The translations under genes and the position numbers were made by a program. The notes below the pieces were generated by a model. That model ran no database searches and was not told the DNA's origin. It saw only the letters and a program-made list of their open reading frames with translations. From the NCBI GenBank assembly GCA_023313575.1, contig JAJTTP010000010.1, forward strand, positions 930,001 to 994,000: DNA of 64,000 nt. The letters are read 5' to 3'. Positions 25,462-36,755 of the stretch are shown piece by piece. How positions within the stretch are numbered: position 1 is the stretch's first letter; every line of letters begins with the position of its first letter. The DNA comes from Eutypella sp. D-1. Lineage: Eukaryota > Ascomycota > Sordariomycetes > Xylariales > Diatrypaceae.

Positions 25462-26802
25462 ATGCAGTCTTTACGATATCTGCGACCAACAGGACGCACG
25501 TCTTTATACGGCAGGCACCCGCCGATTCGGATATTGACAGTGGCGCAACCAGTGGCGCAACCCAGCCTTTCGTCCCCGATCCCACTCCCGTATACTCCCG
25601 GCGCAGCACCTATCCTGTCATCGAGCCGGCCCTATCGACGGCAACCGTTATTATGCACGCTATTATGCACGCGACCGTTCACCCAGACCGCGAGGCACCG
25701 CTTCAACCCGAATAAGTGGCACTACCCACACGACGACCCGGCGTACAAGCTCGCCCACGCGAAGCCGTTGGTGGAGATGTCGCGGATGCAGCGGGTGGCG
25801 CGATCACCGCGGACGGGGATGGTGGCGCTGGTGGCCATAGCGGCAGCCTTCGCGTTCTACTTCAGCAACATCCAGACGGTGCCGGTGTCGGGGCGGCGGC
25901 GCTTCAACTGCTTCAGCAAGAACTTCGTCGAGGCCGTGGCCGAGCAGCAGGTGCGCCGCGTCATCTGGGAGGTTGAGCACCAGGGCGGCCACTTCCTGCC
26001 TGCCTGGGACCCCCGCGTCAGGATGGTCGGCCGCGTCATGGAGCGCCTCATCCCCGTCAGCGGCATGGAGGATGCCCAGTGGGAGATCAGGGTTATCGAC
26101 GACCGTACTGCTAACGCCTTCGTCCTGCCCGGCGGCAAGGTCTTCGTCCACAGCGGCCTGCTCTCCGTCGCCCGGAACGAGGACGGGCTCGCTGCCGTGC
26201 TCGGCCACGAGATCGCCCACAACCTCGCCGATCACGTCGGCGAGCGCATGTCCGGTAGCATCGGCACCGACGTCCTGCTGGGCGCCGCCATTCTGCTCAC
26301 CGGTGGCCTGGCGGCTATCGCGACTTGGGCGCTTGGTAACCGCGTCCTGGATGTCTTGTTCGGCCGGCCCATGGGTCGCCGCCAGGAAAGCGAGGCCGAC
26401 TATATTGGCCTTATGATGATGGCCGAGGCGTGCTACGACCCCCGCGTGGCCCTCGACTTCTGGCGTCGCATGGAGAGGATGCAGCAGCTCGAGCCGCCCG
26501 AGTGGCTCAGCACCCACCCCTCGGTATGTCCTACCGTCCTACTTTCTACGGCCCCCGTCCCCTGTGATTTCCGCATTGCCTTTGTATACACACATATCAC
26601 ACATACCACACAAGCTTGCTGATATCGATGCTAACCTTTCCGCCCGCAGAACCACAACCGGATACAGAAGATCGCGGAGTGGATGCCCCAGGCCCTCGAG
26701 AAGCGGCAGCTGAGCGACTGTCACGGCACTACGGCGTTCGCAGACGCGTTCAGGAAGGCCTTGGACCAGGGTTACATCATCACTACGAGCGGATGGGCAT
26801 AG
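25462..26802 (+). CDS. OMA1: mitochondrial inner-membrane metalloendopeptidase OMA1
   Basis: Exons 25462-26523 and 26650-26802 give 404 aa. The N-terminus is rich in Arg, Ser and Pro without acidic residues, as in a mitochondrial presequence. A transmembrane helix (MVALVAIAAAFAFYFSNI) lies near residue 120. The M48 domain follows, with RVIDDRTANAFVLPGGKVFV, the zinc motif HEIAH (residues 249-253) and the third ligand in ESEAD (E311). A hydrophobic segment between them (VLLGAAILLTGGLAAIATWA) is typical of OMA1. The C-terminus contains STHPSNHNRIQKI across the intron. OMA1 is a stress-activated quality-control protease of the inner membrane, overlapping with the m-AAA system; yeast Oma1 is 345 aa and this one has a longer presequence. 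Confidence 0.93.
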
Positions 26803-27843
26803 ACCTCTATCTACCTTTTTTTTTTAATTTCCCATTTTTGGCATTACTGGTTTATGTTTGCATAGCGAGGCAAGGGATATCTTAGAACTATAGGTATTGG
26901 TAGAGAATATATGAAATTGAAACAAGTGAGGGTGTGGTATTATGCTCAGACCAGTATTTCACACTCCGCAGTCAAGATTTATCCGTACGCGGGTGCGCGC
27001 TGTACGCTGTACGCTGTATATGCATGCATGTAATACTTGCCTCGGTATTTATTTACCTAGGTGGGTATCTTACGGTATGTAATTTTCTCAACCATGATCT
27101 CACGCAGATTCGTTTCTTGATATGCTTCTTAGCAATTTGGTGCATTTTCCAGGAGTATTAAACAACAGAGGGGAATGACGGATCTAAAATGGCTCTTCCT
27201 CCTAACTTGACTGCCCTAACTTGCACTTAGGTCATCCCCGGATTCCCTTATCGTTGCTACAGTATACTAAGTAGTGAAAAGTGTCCGAGGTTTAGTTTGG
27301 GGGACCCGACCAATCGTCAGCCGTGGATTTCTAAATGTGCGCCACTCTATCCCTGTTCAACCTGGGGATTGTGCCGAGGTTCAAAGTCGGCGATTTTCAC
27401 CCCGAAGGAGCGCATCGACGTGGGCGACTTCTCTGGTGAGTGACGTTGGAGATGCACATGGGGGGCCGCCCGGCGTGAGCGAGGTCAGAATAATCCTGTC
27501 GCATGCGCAGTCGTTCCTCCAACTCACCGTTTTATTTCCCCTTAATCTAGCACTGACTTGCCATAGTAAATATATAATTGACCTATTTTCAATTGATTGT
27601 ACCACGTCGTTGGACCTCCTCTTTCGGATAGATTGCCTTGATTTACATCAGAACCCGGCAGCCGCATTTTCTTTTTCGTCTAACGGTAGCTTTCCTGACG
27701 TCGATATCAATTACACCGAAGCGCCCGAATCAGCCGTCTCAACCTACCCGCGTACTTTATCTACCTTCGTATACATACATATCTAGCGAAAAAAAAAAGA
27801 AAAAAAAAGAAGCAGCGCGCGCGAAGACACATACTTTTTCACC
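26803..27843. other. intergenic, includes purine-rich leader of next gene
   Basis: No coding gene supported. A purine tract at 27787-27812 (A-runs broken by single G) lies 30 bp before the next ATG. A long plus-strand frame at 27274-27786 lacks an ATG and is probably leader or spacer. Confidence 0.5.
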
Positions 27844-28238
27844 ATGTCGACTACGTATACTACCAAGGACGTCGCGGAGCACAAGGACGAGAAGCAGGGC
27901 GGCGTCTGGATTATAGTGGATAAGGAGGTCTACGACGTGACGGGTACGGAGTCCCTAAATCACATTTCTTCGCAATCGGGCTCCCCTTCCCCAACGCTTT
28001 CCCCATTTCTCGCTCCGAAGAGAACCTCGACGCAAAAGGATTTTTTTTTCTTGGCTGACTTCCCTTGTACATATATCTAGGGTTCCTCGAGGAGCACCCG
28101 GGCGGCGCTAAGATCCTGAAGCGCATGGGCGGCAAGGACGCGTCGAAGCAGTTCTGGAAGTACCACGGCGACGGCGTGCTCAAGAAGTACGGCCCCAAGC
28201 TGAAGATTGGCGACGTGGCCGAGTCCGCTAAGCTGTGA
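27844..28238 (+). CDS. small cytochrome b5-like heme-binding protein
   Basis: Exons 27844-27943 and 28081-28238 give 85 aa, nearly the bare domain. DVYDVTG-type strand, then the axial-ligand motif HPGG (H39) directly after the intron, and a second candidate ligand H62 in QFWKYHGDGVLKKYG. The wording around H62 resembles small fungal b5-like proteins and the b5 domain of flavocytochrome lactate dehydrogenases more than classical microsomal b5, which has HS in a FxxxGHS motif. There is no membrane tail or signal, so a soluble cytosolic electron carrier is the best guess; its partner cannot be inferred from neighbours. The donor GTACGG is slightly off consensus, but phase and motif continuity support it. 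Confidence 0.88.
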
Positions 28239-31200
28239 GGCGCTGCGCTGCTGTTTGCCTAATGGGGACGGATGGGACCTGAAGGTGAAAGTGGGAAGGG
28301 AATAGAGGCGCGCCCGTTGACGATTGATCATTTACCGCCTCTACCTATAAATGACAAGGGAAGAGGAAGGGGGAGAGGGGCCAGTAGGTCTTCACACGCA
28401 TATACACGCCGATACCGGTGACGATACCCAGACGGAATAACCCCTGAGATGCGATGTGGTTATCTAATTCTGATGATAAGAACGCTGGCGGTTCCGCCAG
28501 CTAGGCTCGGGATTTTTAGTAGCGCATGCGAATCGCGAGACGCGAATATTTGGGGGGGTACATCTCCCGAAAATGGTGTACACCCCCATTCCGCAACAAC
28601 CGGGCCGGCCGCTGTCGAGAGGGCCGGAATAAAGACCAAGTACATACTGTCATACATGCATAGCCTTATAAATCAAATCAATTTGTTTTTTCTGATAATA
28701 GCCTAAGAACGCCAGCGCACGTTGCCTACCTAGGCACTGTAGGTATTCACATTCTTCAGCGTTATTCTACAAACTTAGTGCCATCATTATCACGGGGTAC
28801 TGACGACCGCTCATGCACCATGGGGGGCCGCCCGTACGGACGTAATGCCGATCGGGGTCCACGGAGGTTCTCCGGTAGATTTCCAGGTGGGGCCATCCTA
28901 CCTCCTCCCGGTCCCCGGGGCGGGTCGTAGGAAGAACTTCTGCAGGTCCGCCCGAGCCCGACGAGACTAGCGCCCGCATAGGAGGAAGGCAACGCCAAAC
29001 TGGTTCTGCATTCCGGAGGTAGGCAGGTGGTGCTAGGGCGCGTGCATCGTGAGCTCTAGCTACCCAGCTTCTCTCGCCGTCTGCCGTGAATATTGCCTTT
29101 CATTCTGTAAGATCTCGGTTTGTTGAATCGTTGCAATAGAGCCGTATTTTAGTTAACCATAGCCGTCACATCGTATTTCAAGTCAGGCTATCGAGCATGG
29201 CCGGGTCTACGTAGTGACTAGTAAGACTTCAAGGGCTGTCCCGCGGACACTCGGCTTCACTTAAGGCCACGGGAAACCTATCAGGGAACAGGGACATCCA
29301 TGATATGATACTTTTTTCTCCGCCAACCGTGCGAACAATGCGTGAGTATATACCTGAGTAGACATTGCCCAAACGAATGCATTTGCTTAATGTTGGCGTT
29401 TGGTCGTTTGGTCGTAAGGGGAAATATTGGGCGAAGAGCCCTGGATGAGGTCATCCCTATATCTAGATGACTTCCTCACCAGGTAATATTCCACTGAAAT
29501 GTGGGCTGTTTGATTTCACTTGAAGTCCGGGGAGGCTGGAAACCCGATGAGGTCGGACAGCGATATTCGTATAAAGAAATGGCACCGCTCTCTTATCTCA
29601 TCAGTGCCGTGCGTCTTCAAGATCTTCTCAACGTCTTTAGAACGGGTCTATCAAGAAACCTGGAAACCTAGAGTAGACCCGACCCCCCAAACATGGGGGA
29701 AAACTATCTCGCTGGGATTTCCCGCTTGGTTCCCCCGCATGAATTACCGCCCAGGCAATGGAATGGAGTTCTTACCTAAACTATGGAACGAGATGGGGGC
29801 TGGGGCCCCAACCCAATTCGCACATGTACCTGGATACTAGTCAAGCTATGTGAATGTGCTGTTTGGGTCCATTCCATGATACTCGCAGATGCGGAAAGGT
29901 AAACCTCGGGAACATGATTGGCCTGAGACGATTCAAATAGGTAATATTGAAGTCTCTCCCCTATCAAAGGTGAGACGAGATGTAATAGTAGTACATGATG
30001 GCACGGGTCTCTTCTTGGGTTAGGTCTCTTTTGTACTTAAAAGGTATTCGGTCTCTTTTACAAGTAAATCACTATCGATATGCCCGCGTGCTCTATCTGT
30101 ATGTAGTAATCCGCAATCTGCAACCTGCAACCTGTCCGGCCTGTGCAACCCGCATTCTACCGTCTTTAAAGAGAAACGGTCGGTTAGCAACGCAGCTCAA
30201 AGTTGCGTCATTAAATCTTGGCATCGAGAGCTCCCAGCTAGCTTGTTAGGAGGTAGCTTGATAGCCAGCCTCAAATCCCGTTCAAGCCCGGATCCCACTC
30301 TGCCACTTGATCATGTGATACCTTAGATACATACATGTCTACATCAAGTTGAACAGGCAGACAGGCAGACGGGTTGGTCTCACCGAAAATTCAAAACTGG
30401 TAGAGGCATTCGTCTAATCTCCTGAACCTCGAATGGCTGATAAATATTTTCCTTAGCTTATCGAACCATAGACCGGAGCGGTTAGAGCTCGAGTGTCTGA
30501 AATCCATGGATGTATTTTGTGCACTGTAGCTCGGGGGTAGAAAGTAGTTTAACATCGGAATAAATCACTCACAGCACCTGGGCAACCCCCGGGTCCACCT
30601 GGATCCTGGACCCAAGTGCCGACCAATCATAACCTTAGAAAGCACGACTTCCCAGGGTAGGTAGCATGCAGTTGCGGGTGAGCAAGTGGGTTCCATGTGA
30701 GCATTGCCGACCGAACACGTACCGACCGAATTTGTTTTGTACAGTACAGCTGAGTGGATTTTGGTACTTATAGGTTGCTGGTCAGTGGACCATTATGTAA
30801 TCGGTACCTGTCCTCGATGCTTGATTAGGATTAGAAATGGCATGGCGTTTAACCTAGGAAGGGATTTCTAGCGTCATTCAGATGCATCGCAGGCCCCCGG
30901 ACACCAATTTACTAACATCTGATTGATTGTTTTGATGTAGTTACCCCACTTGGACACCAACCTTGCATTTCACCCATATGTTTTGATCGTCCCTTATTCT
31001 TACTGTACTGTACTGTACTACAAGTACTACAACTACGAGTGGTTTCAATTCGTTTCCCTCGATATAGGTCGATTAACTTGTACATGGGTAGGTGGTACAG
31101 TATCCAATCTGCTAAGGTACGTAGGCTAGGTAGAAGAGCTTTATTCCAATTCCGTTATGGACAAAGTCCGAGGGACAAATTCATAGCTTCTACATACCAA

Positions 31201-31300
31201 GACTGGGTTTCCAAGAGGTCCATAACTGGAGTTGAAGAATTGTCAAGAAACTATCAGGAGAAAAGAGCTGAGAAAGGAAAACGTACTGTATTGTCAGCAA
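28239..31300. other. large intergenic stretch, no gene seen
   Basis: About 3 kb without supported genes. It contains a perfect small hairpin CTGGCGG-TT-CCGCCAG at 28485-28500, a tandem AGGCAGAC pair near 30358 and a (GTACT)n-like run near 31003-31020. I found no splicing-consistent coding model. Confidence 0.5.
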
Positions 31301-31339
31301 AAGTCCTAAACTCTAGGTATTCTTCATCCTACAAGGTGC

Positions 31340-32450
31340 GTGATTTATTCTGAAGTACAATATTTTGAATTGCCGTATCTTCTACGCAATCCCTATCCTA
31401 GTCAACTCCATACCATCGCGTCTTCGCTCCCTCGCTTTTCTCGTTATTCCCGCTTGGAACGTTCGTCAGTTCCCAGTTGCCCAGTTCGCAAGGTTCGTTC
31501 ACTTGTCCACCCTCGAATACCGCCTTTGCGCTTCCCACCCCCAGAGAAAATTCCTCCTTAGCCCCATCCTGCTCATCTTGCCTATCTTGCCCCATCGTGG
31601 TGTTGTGTCCCCACTCGCTAATCTGGTGACTTCCTGGCTGTTTCTGGCCGCTGATTTTTTGCTGTTTCTTTCTCCGGAGTACCTATCTTGCTTAGTACTG
31701 CTCAAACTGTATGGTCTATCCATGTTATATGGTACAAGAACGGACCCGTACCCGGTCCCTCCTTACCCCCCCCTGCAAAATCGCGCAGAAAATCAGAAGA
31801 GCCCTAAAAGTTGCCAAGCGGCCAAGCAAGCCCTGCCGTCACCCGCATCGAAGCTAACCTTTTTCTGCCTTTCCTTCACTTGACTCGGTGTATTTTTTAC
31901 CAGTACTTTTATGGTTTTTTTATTATTATTACCTGCTTAATCCTCTTCCTTTTTCTCACACACCTCTCCTCTCCTCCTGTTGTCTTGTCTAGCTCACCCC
32001 GTCCCTTGAACAACAATCAATCTTCGCGACAAGCACCCCCCAAGCTCGTCCAATTGTTCGATTCGGCCTCGAGGCTTGTGTTGCTCGGCTTCTTTCTCAA
32101 CGATCATAACAGAGCCTAGATCACTGACGCGTCCGAGCTTGCTGCAGCTTTTGTCTTAGACACAAGTTCCATCGTAAAGAAAGGTAAGCTTTGATCTTGG
32201 TCAACTCAATTAATTGCGACAATGGGGAAAGAAAGAAAATAGCAGCCAGGATGATATGCACGGGGCCTCACGACGTAACACACTCTATGTGTACTCCGCA
32301 ACTTTATATCGCGGGTGGTTGGCTTGGCGTATAAGCGATGGATGGATTCATGAGCAAGGCGCAATCTTCTCTATACGCGAGGGTCGCGGTAACTAGTGCA
32401 TCTTCACATGAAGTTTTGGCAACTTCAGATGATAGCTTTGTCTCGTGCAG
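31340..32450 (+). promoter_or_regulatory. pyrimidine-rich promoter/leader with probable 5'UTR intron of the 65-aa protein gene
   Basis: Long CT-rich stretches (31400-32110), and then a consensus donor GTAAGC at 32184 and an acceptor GTGCAG ending at 32450. Together these suggest a long leader with a 267-nt intron. This is inference from composition and splice consensus only. Confidence 0.4.
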
Positions 32451-32554
32451 GACACCCTGACGCATCAATTGGCCTGGCTGCAGCTCTTTCAATCTCGCAA
32501 TGGTTCGTCAGCATTTGAGGTATTTGATACTAAATCATATCACAGATCGCCACA

Positions 32555-32907
32555 ATGCCTGCCATCAACACCGCCATCGTCGCTCGCGACACCTTCAGCA
32601 ACATCGCTAAGCGAGAGAACTGGGCGCAGCAAGAAGCTGGTGTCGTATGTTGGACCCGAACCCCTATTTTCTTTTTAAGGCCCAAACTCGGGAATCTGAA
32701 ATGGCTCTCCGCGAGACCACCTCATCCTGATTCAGCACTTTCCAAGGTCTTAATCTATCTTAACGGAGAGAGTGCTGGTGCTGACCTCACTTACTGCAGG
32801 TCGTCGTCTTCTGCATCGTCTTCGTTGTCGCTGTCGGTCTGATCGGTCTATGGATCTCCAAGTGCGTCGCCAGAAGAAAGGCGAAGAAGCAGGCCATCCC
32901 TGCTTAG
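32555..32907 (+). CDS. small single-pass membrane protein (65 aa), conserved-looking, unknown function
   Basis: Exons 32555-32644 and 32800-32907 join in phase 0. The product starts MPAINTAIVARDTFSNIAKR, has ENWAQQEAGV, then one hydrophobic helix (VVVFCIVFVVAVGLIGLW, residues about 31-48), and ends in a basic tail (KCVARRKAKKQ). By the positive-inside rule the tail is probably cytosolic. The length and lack of a cleavable signal suggest a small integral membrane protein of the endomembrane or plasma membrane. I recall similar unnamed fungal proteins but no function. The compact ORF after a long pyrimidine-rich leader implies translational or transcriptional control. The intron sits exactly before the membrane helix, so an unspliced message would give a soluble truncated product. 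Confidence 0.75.
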
Positions 32908-33486
32908 GCGCGGTCCTGAGCAGAAGGCCAAATTAAGGGGGAGAGGTGTGATGGGGACGAACCAACATGTTCTGTGGGCGGAGTGCAGCATATGCCCTCT
33001 TCGCATGGGGGCCACACAACCTAATTGCTTCGGCTTGACAATTCACGCATCTGGAGCACATATCATAATCGCATCCAGCCATGTATGAACTCGGGCTTAC
33101 GAAGAAAAGGCAGCAATACTACCATCGGTGGATCCAAATATTGGTTATACTCTGATTTATGTGCTCAACAGCTGCTCCTTGAAAGAGCCATTGACATATA
33201 GGGGGTACCCGAATTTTCGGCAACCAAGCAGCCTATTGTACCTAACTTCACAAACCTCTTCTAATGCCAATGATACCTTGACCGTACTTACAAGCACCGT
33301 GGGTGTCAACTATGTTGTGCCATTGACATATTTTGCGCCCTTACCAATTGCAAACTCCAATAACGATGCATGACCGATGATTGACTAAGCCACCTTGGTC
33401 TATCTATATTACTTTCTTCCCTCGCTTGCTCATAATGACTGCATTGAAGGTGTGAAAAACATCCATCCATCGTAGCTGGAAAATGT
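32908..33486. other. intergenic between convergent genes
   Basis: 3' regions of the small membrane protein gene and the dCMP deaminase gene; nothing else seen. Confidence 0.5.
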
Positions 33487-34844
33487 CTAGAATAACTCCA
33501 ATTTTTCGAGGTGTATAAGGCCATTGGCCGGCTAGGGAGAGAAATTAATCGGGGTTAGTCTTAAGGGGTCACCGATATATACTCTGATGAAGGGAAGTTG
33601 GAAAAGGGGGAGGGGGGAGGGTAAGAGCGACGTTTTTTTTTTTTTTTTTCTTTCTTTTTTTCTACTTACCGGAGAGAACTGCCTCAGCTTGACGCCGGCG
33701 GCGCGGAAGACCTCGGCGGTGGCGCCGTCCATGCTGTAGCTCTGGCTGTAGACGACCTCGGAGATGCCGACCTGGACGATCTTGATGCTGCAGGTGAGGC
33801 AGGGGCAGGTGTTGCAGTAGAGGATGCTGCCGGGACGGATGCGCTCGCGGCCGGCCTCGAGCAGGGCGTTCTCCTCGGCGTGAAGGCACAGACAGGTGGC
33901 GAGGGCGGCGCCGCTGGAGGCGGGGTCGCCCGCGTTGCAGCGCGCGCACCCACCGTCTCCGCAGTTCCGCAGCGCCCGCGGCGTCCCGTTATACCCCGTC
34001 GACACCACGCGGTGCACGCCGTCCACCAGCACGCACCCCACCGCCCGCTTCATGCAGTTGCACCGCCGCGCCGCCAGCGAAGCCAGCGTCATGAAGTAGC
34101 TGTCCCAGCCGGGCCGCAGCCGCTCCCCGTCCACGAGGTCCAGCTTCCCCAGCGTCGCGTACAGGTGCGCCAGGTCCGCCGACGTGTTGAGCAGCCGCAC
34201 CGATGCGCGCGAGATCACGGGCAGCAGCCCGCCCGCCGCGGCGTACAACTGGGCATCGGAGCGCGTGACGAAGTCCTCGAGACTGCCGCTGCTGCCGCTC
34301 TTGACCCTCCACCGCTCCCACCGCACCGTCACCGGCGCATCGACGCTGATGAGCAGGAAGAAGGGCCGCCGGCTCAGCAGGTCCAGCACCTCCTCGTCGT
34401 GTACGTCCGTCGTCACCCACCGCGACCGCCAGTGCCGCGTCACGTAGTCCAGTAGCTCCTGCGCCGTCGCGAACACGTGCGTCGGCGCGGCGTGCCGCAG
34501 GTGCGCGGGCGCGGGGCCCGGGAACGGTGATGTCCGCGCTGCTGTTATCGTTGTCGTGGACTCCGGATTAGCATCGCCGGCGGCGGTGGACCGGGTCTCG
34601 GGGAACGCCGATGGTGTTGATGTGCCGGTCCCGTTTCGGTTGGGCTCGGCGCTGACTTCCAGACCTAGCTTCTTGAACCCGTGGTGGTCGATCAGGTACT
34701 GGGCCACCGTGCTCTTACCGGCACATTTTGCTGGTCATGGGGTGTGAGTGGCACTGCTTGCTCTGCGGTCCTGACATGAGATATTCAGGTAAGTGGGGAA
34801 GGGGGGGGGTTTGCAACTTTACCGCCACAGATTCCAATCAACAT
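33487..34844 (-). CDS. DCD1: deoxycytidylate (dCMP) deaminase
   Basis: Exons 34823-34844, 33670-34730 and 33487-33531 give 375 aa in phase. It starts MLIGICGAKCAGKST, a P-loop-like segment as in yeast Dcd1. The C-terminal half is the zinc-dependent deaminase: WDSYFMTLASLAARRCNCMK, GYNGTPRALRNCGDGGC, LCLHAEENALLEAGR (zinc His 291, catalytic Glu 293) and CPCLTC (Cys 318, Cys 321), then KIVQVGISEVVYSQSY. The enzyme converts dCMP to dUMP, feeding thymidylate synthesis, and is normally regulated by dCTP and dTTP. Residues about 24-75 form a low-complexity insert rich in Thr/Ser/Pro between the P-loop and the rest. The last exon is only 45 nt and adds PANGLIHLEKLELF. The second intron holds a 17-nt T run (33633-33649, plus strand). 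Confidence 0.93.
33633..33649. repeat. T17 homopolymer in intron
   Basis: Seventeen consecutive T on the plus strand, inside the second intron of the dCMP deaminase gene (A17 in the transcript). Confidence 0.9.
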
Positions 34845-36755
34845 GTTTGGTCTCGTTTTCTCTTGCCTGCACCAATAAACAAAGAAAGTTTTCGACGAAA
34901 CACTTGATGCGTCTAATTCTTGATTGAACCACTACAGCCTTACTTTTTCGACCAAACTAAAGCAGTTTGGCTATATCTATCTATCACCAGGTACTTTCTG
35001 AAAACCACTTAACGCGTAAAAAAAACACGTCGAGTGCCCAGGTGCTTCCAGTTAGGTAGGAAGAAAATATGTACAGCTTAAGCCCTACTGTGCGCTAAAC
35101 TGGCACCAGTCATAATAGGTCATAATAGGGTCCATTGTGGGGTTGATACTTGAGACGCCCAGGCAGAGGAGGAAACAATACCTACCGCATACATATGTAT
35201 GTAAGTATGCAGAAAACAAATGAGCGTTGAAATAAAACAGTATATCTATCTACATGGCTAGGTACCTAGGTAGGTGGGTACACAAACAACCTTCCATGGA
35301 GCATTCAAGTTTGCAAGTATAAACCCTAACCCAACAACCTCCTTGGTCTACCTAGGTACTAATATGTGTAGGTAACTATAGACGAACTCATAGCATATCT
35401 GCAAGTAGCCTTCTTGCCTTTCTGCCTTTGCAGTCATGTAAAAGCTGCATGGGTTTGTTCCATACCTACGTTATCATACTTTAAGTAGGTATTATCCTCT
35501 AGTATATGCAGTTAGTTGCTTCAAGTCTACCTATGTCCATATGGATACATGCGAGCATATCACATACCTGACTATCACGTGGACAGCCCATACTGCCTGT
35601 TTGAGTCTACCTAGGTATAGGCAGACACAATAGATCATACATATACGTTTAAACCTAATAGCATTGTTATAATCGTATCTTGCGTCTACCTTTTGACTCT
35701 CCTACCATTTGCGAGTTAACCAAGTAGGTGAATAGGTACGTAGGTAGTGCTTATCAATCCAAGTTTGATGTCAACTTTAAATTAAGTTTCTGAAAGGTTC
35801 TATTGTTATGATTATGAGTGTTATTACGCATATACTTACTCAGGCATGGTTTATGATGTTGAAGTTCCATCCCGAGGTCTGCAGGTAAGGTGTGATTAAG
35901 AGGTCATCTGTCACTGAATTTAAAGGACCTACATACATACCTCCAGCTAGGTACCTGGTACATATAATGCGTTAGGAGGTAGCTCAGTACCAATATCCCA
36001 CTAGGTACCACTACCTGGGTATCCTATTATATGAAGCACTGGCACATGACATCTAAAGCCGATACCTATATGTAGGTACTTGTCTACGACTGGTTGTGGA
36101 CCTTGAAAGTCTGCTGCCTTTTCTACCCCGCCATCTTTCCATCCATGCCCTTTATTGGTGAATAAACCCCCCAATTTCACCTTGCAACAACCCAAATCTT
36201 ACCACGCGACCTACCAACCTATCACCAGTTACGCTTCGTTCTGTTAAAAGAGTCAACCAGTCACTCACTTTCTAGCTTTTTTTTCTATAAAAAGCTGCGA
36301 TAGGCCATTCTATTCCTCCTACTTCCTTGTCTCTTACCTCCCGCTACTTCCAGTCCATGCTATAGCATTGTGATTATCAATCTTATAAAGCCCTAAAAGA
36401 TATATATTAGGCACATTACCCCCCATTCGAGGGTCTCACCCTAGGACCCTATCACAACAACTTGCAATAAAGGGAATCTCAAGGAGGCTTCCTGATTTGT
36501 GTAGGTTCAAAAAATACTATATATCCTCTGGAAATATTATTGGGCGCATAGACTTATTCCTCCATATCAGGTTTAATCTTTATATAGATTTCCAGGCCTA
36601 GAGACTAGACTAGGATTCCAGTTTCGGCTGCTTTGACGTCATCACCAAATCAACAACCAAATCAGTAACCCTCCCATGATCTCTCGATCGTGGGCATCCC
36701 ACAAGGCAAGTCTAACTAAAAACAACAAACTGCCTTGCTTTAGCAGGCGTGGGAG
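34845..36755. other. divergent promoter region dense in CCTAGGTA palindromes
   Basis: 1.9 kb between the divergent dCMP deaminase and ATG7 genes. At least six ACCTAGGTA-like palindromes occur between 35261 and 36010. A TATAAAAAG at 36287 and CT-rich sequence follow, probably the ATG7 core promoter. No coding gene is supported. Confidence 0.6.
36287..36295 (+). promoter_or_regulatory. TATA box candidate for ATG7
   Basis: TATAAAAAG preceded by a T-run and followed by pyrimidine-rich sequence, about 460 bp before the ATG. Confidence 0.35.

Noticed and set aside
25804..26517. 237-codon minus-strand frame inside OMA1
   Set aside because: Antisense shadow of a GC-rich coding exon; composition is mirror-like and no domain is visible, while the plus strand carries all M48 motifs.
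27274..27786. 170-codon frame upstream of the cytochrome b5-like gene
   Set aside because: Begins with GTG, no signature, and lies in the probable leader of the next gene.
28485..28500. Perfect short hairpin CTGGCGG-TT-CCGCCAG
   Set aside because: A 7-bp stem with a 2-nt loop arises easily by chance and lacks a T-run or other context; not called as a functional site.
31365..31883. 172-codon plus frame in pyrimidine-rich sequence
   Set aside because: Its Leu/Pro/Ser content follows from CT-rich leader sequence rather than from a protein family.
33880..34455. 191-codon plus-strand frame opposite dCMP deaminase
   Set aside because: Shadow of a GC-rich exon, dominated by Arg, Pro, Gln and His; the deaminase motifs are on the minus strand.
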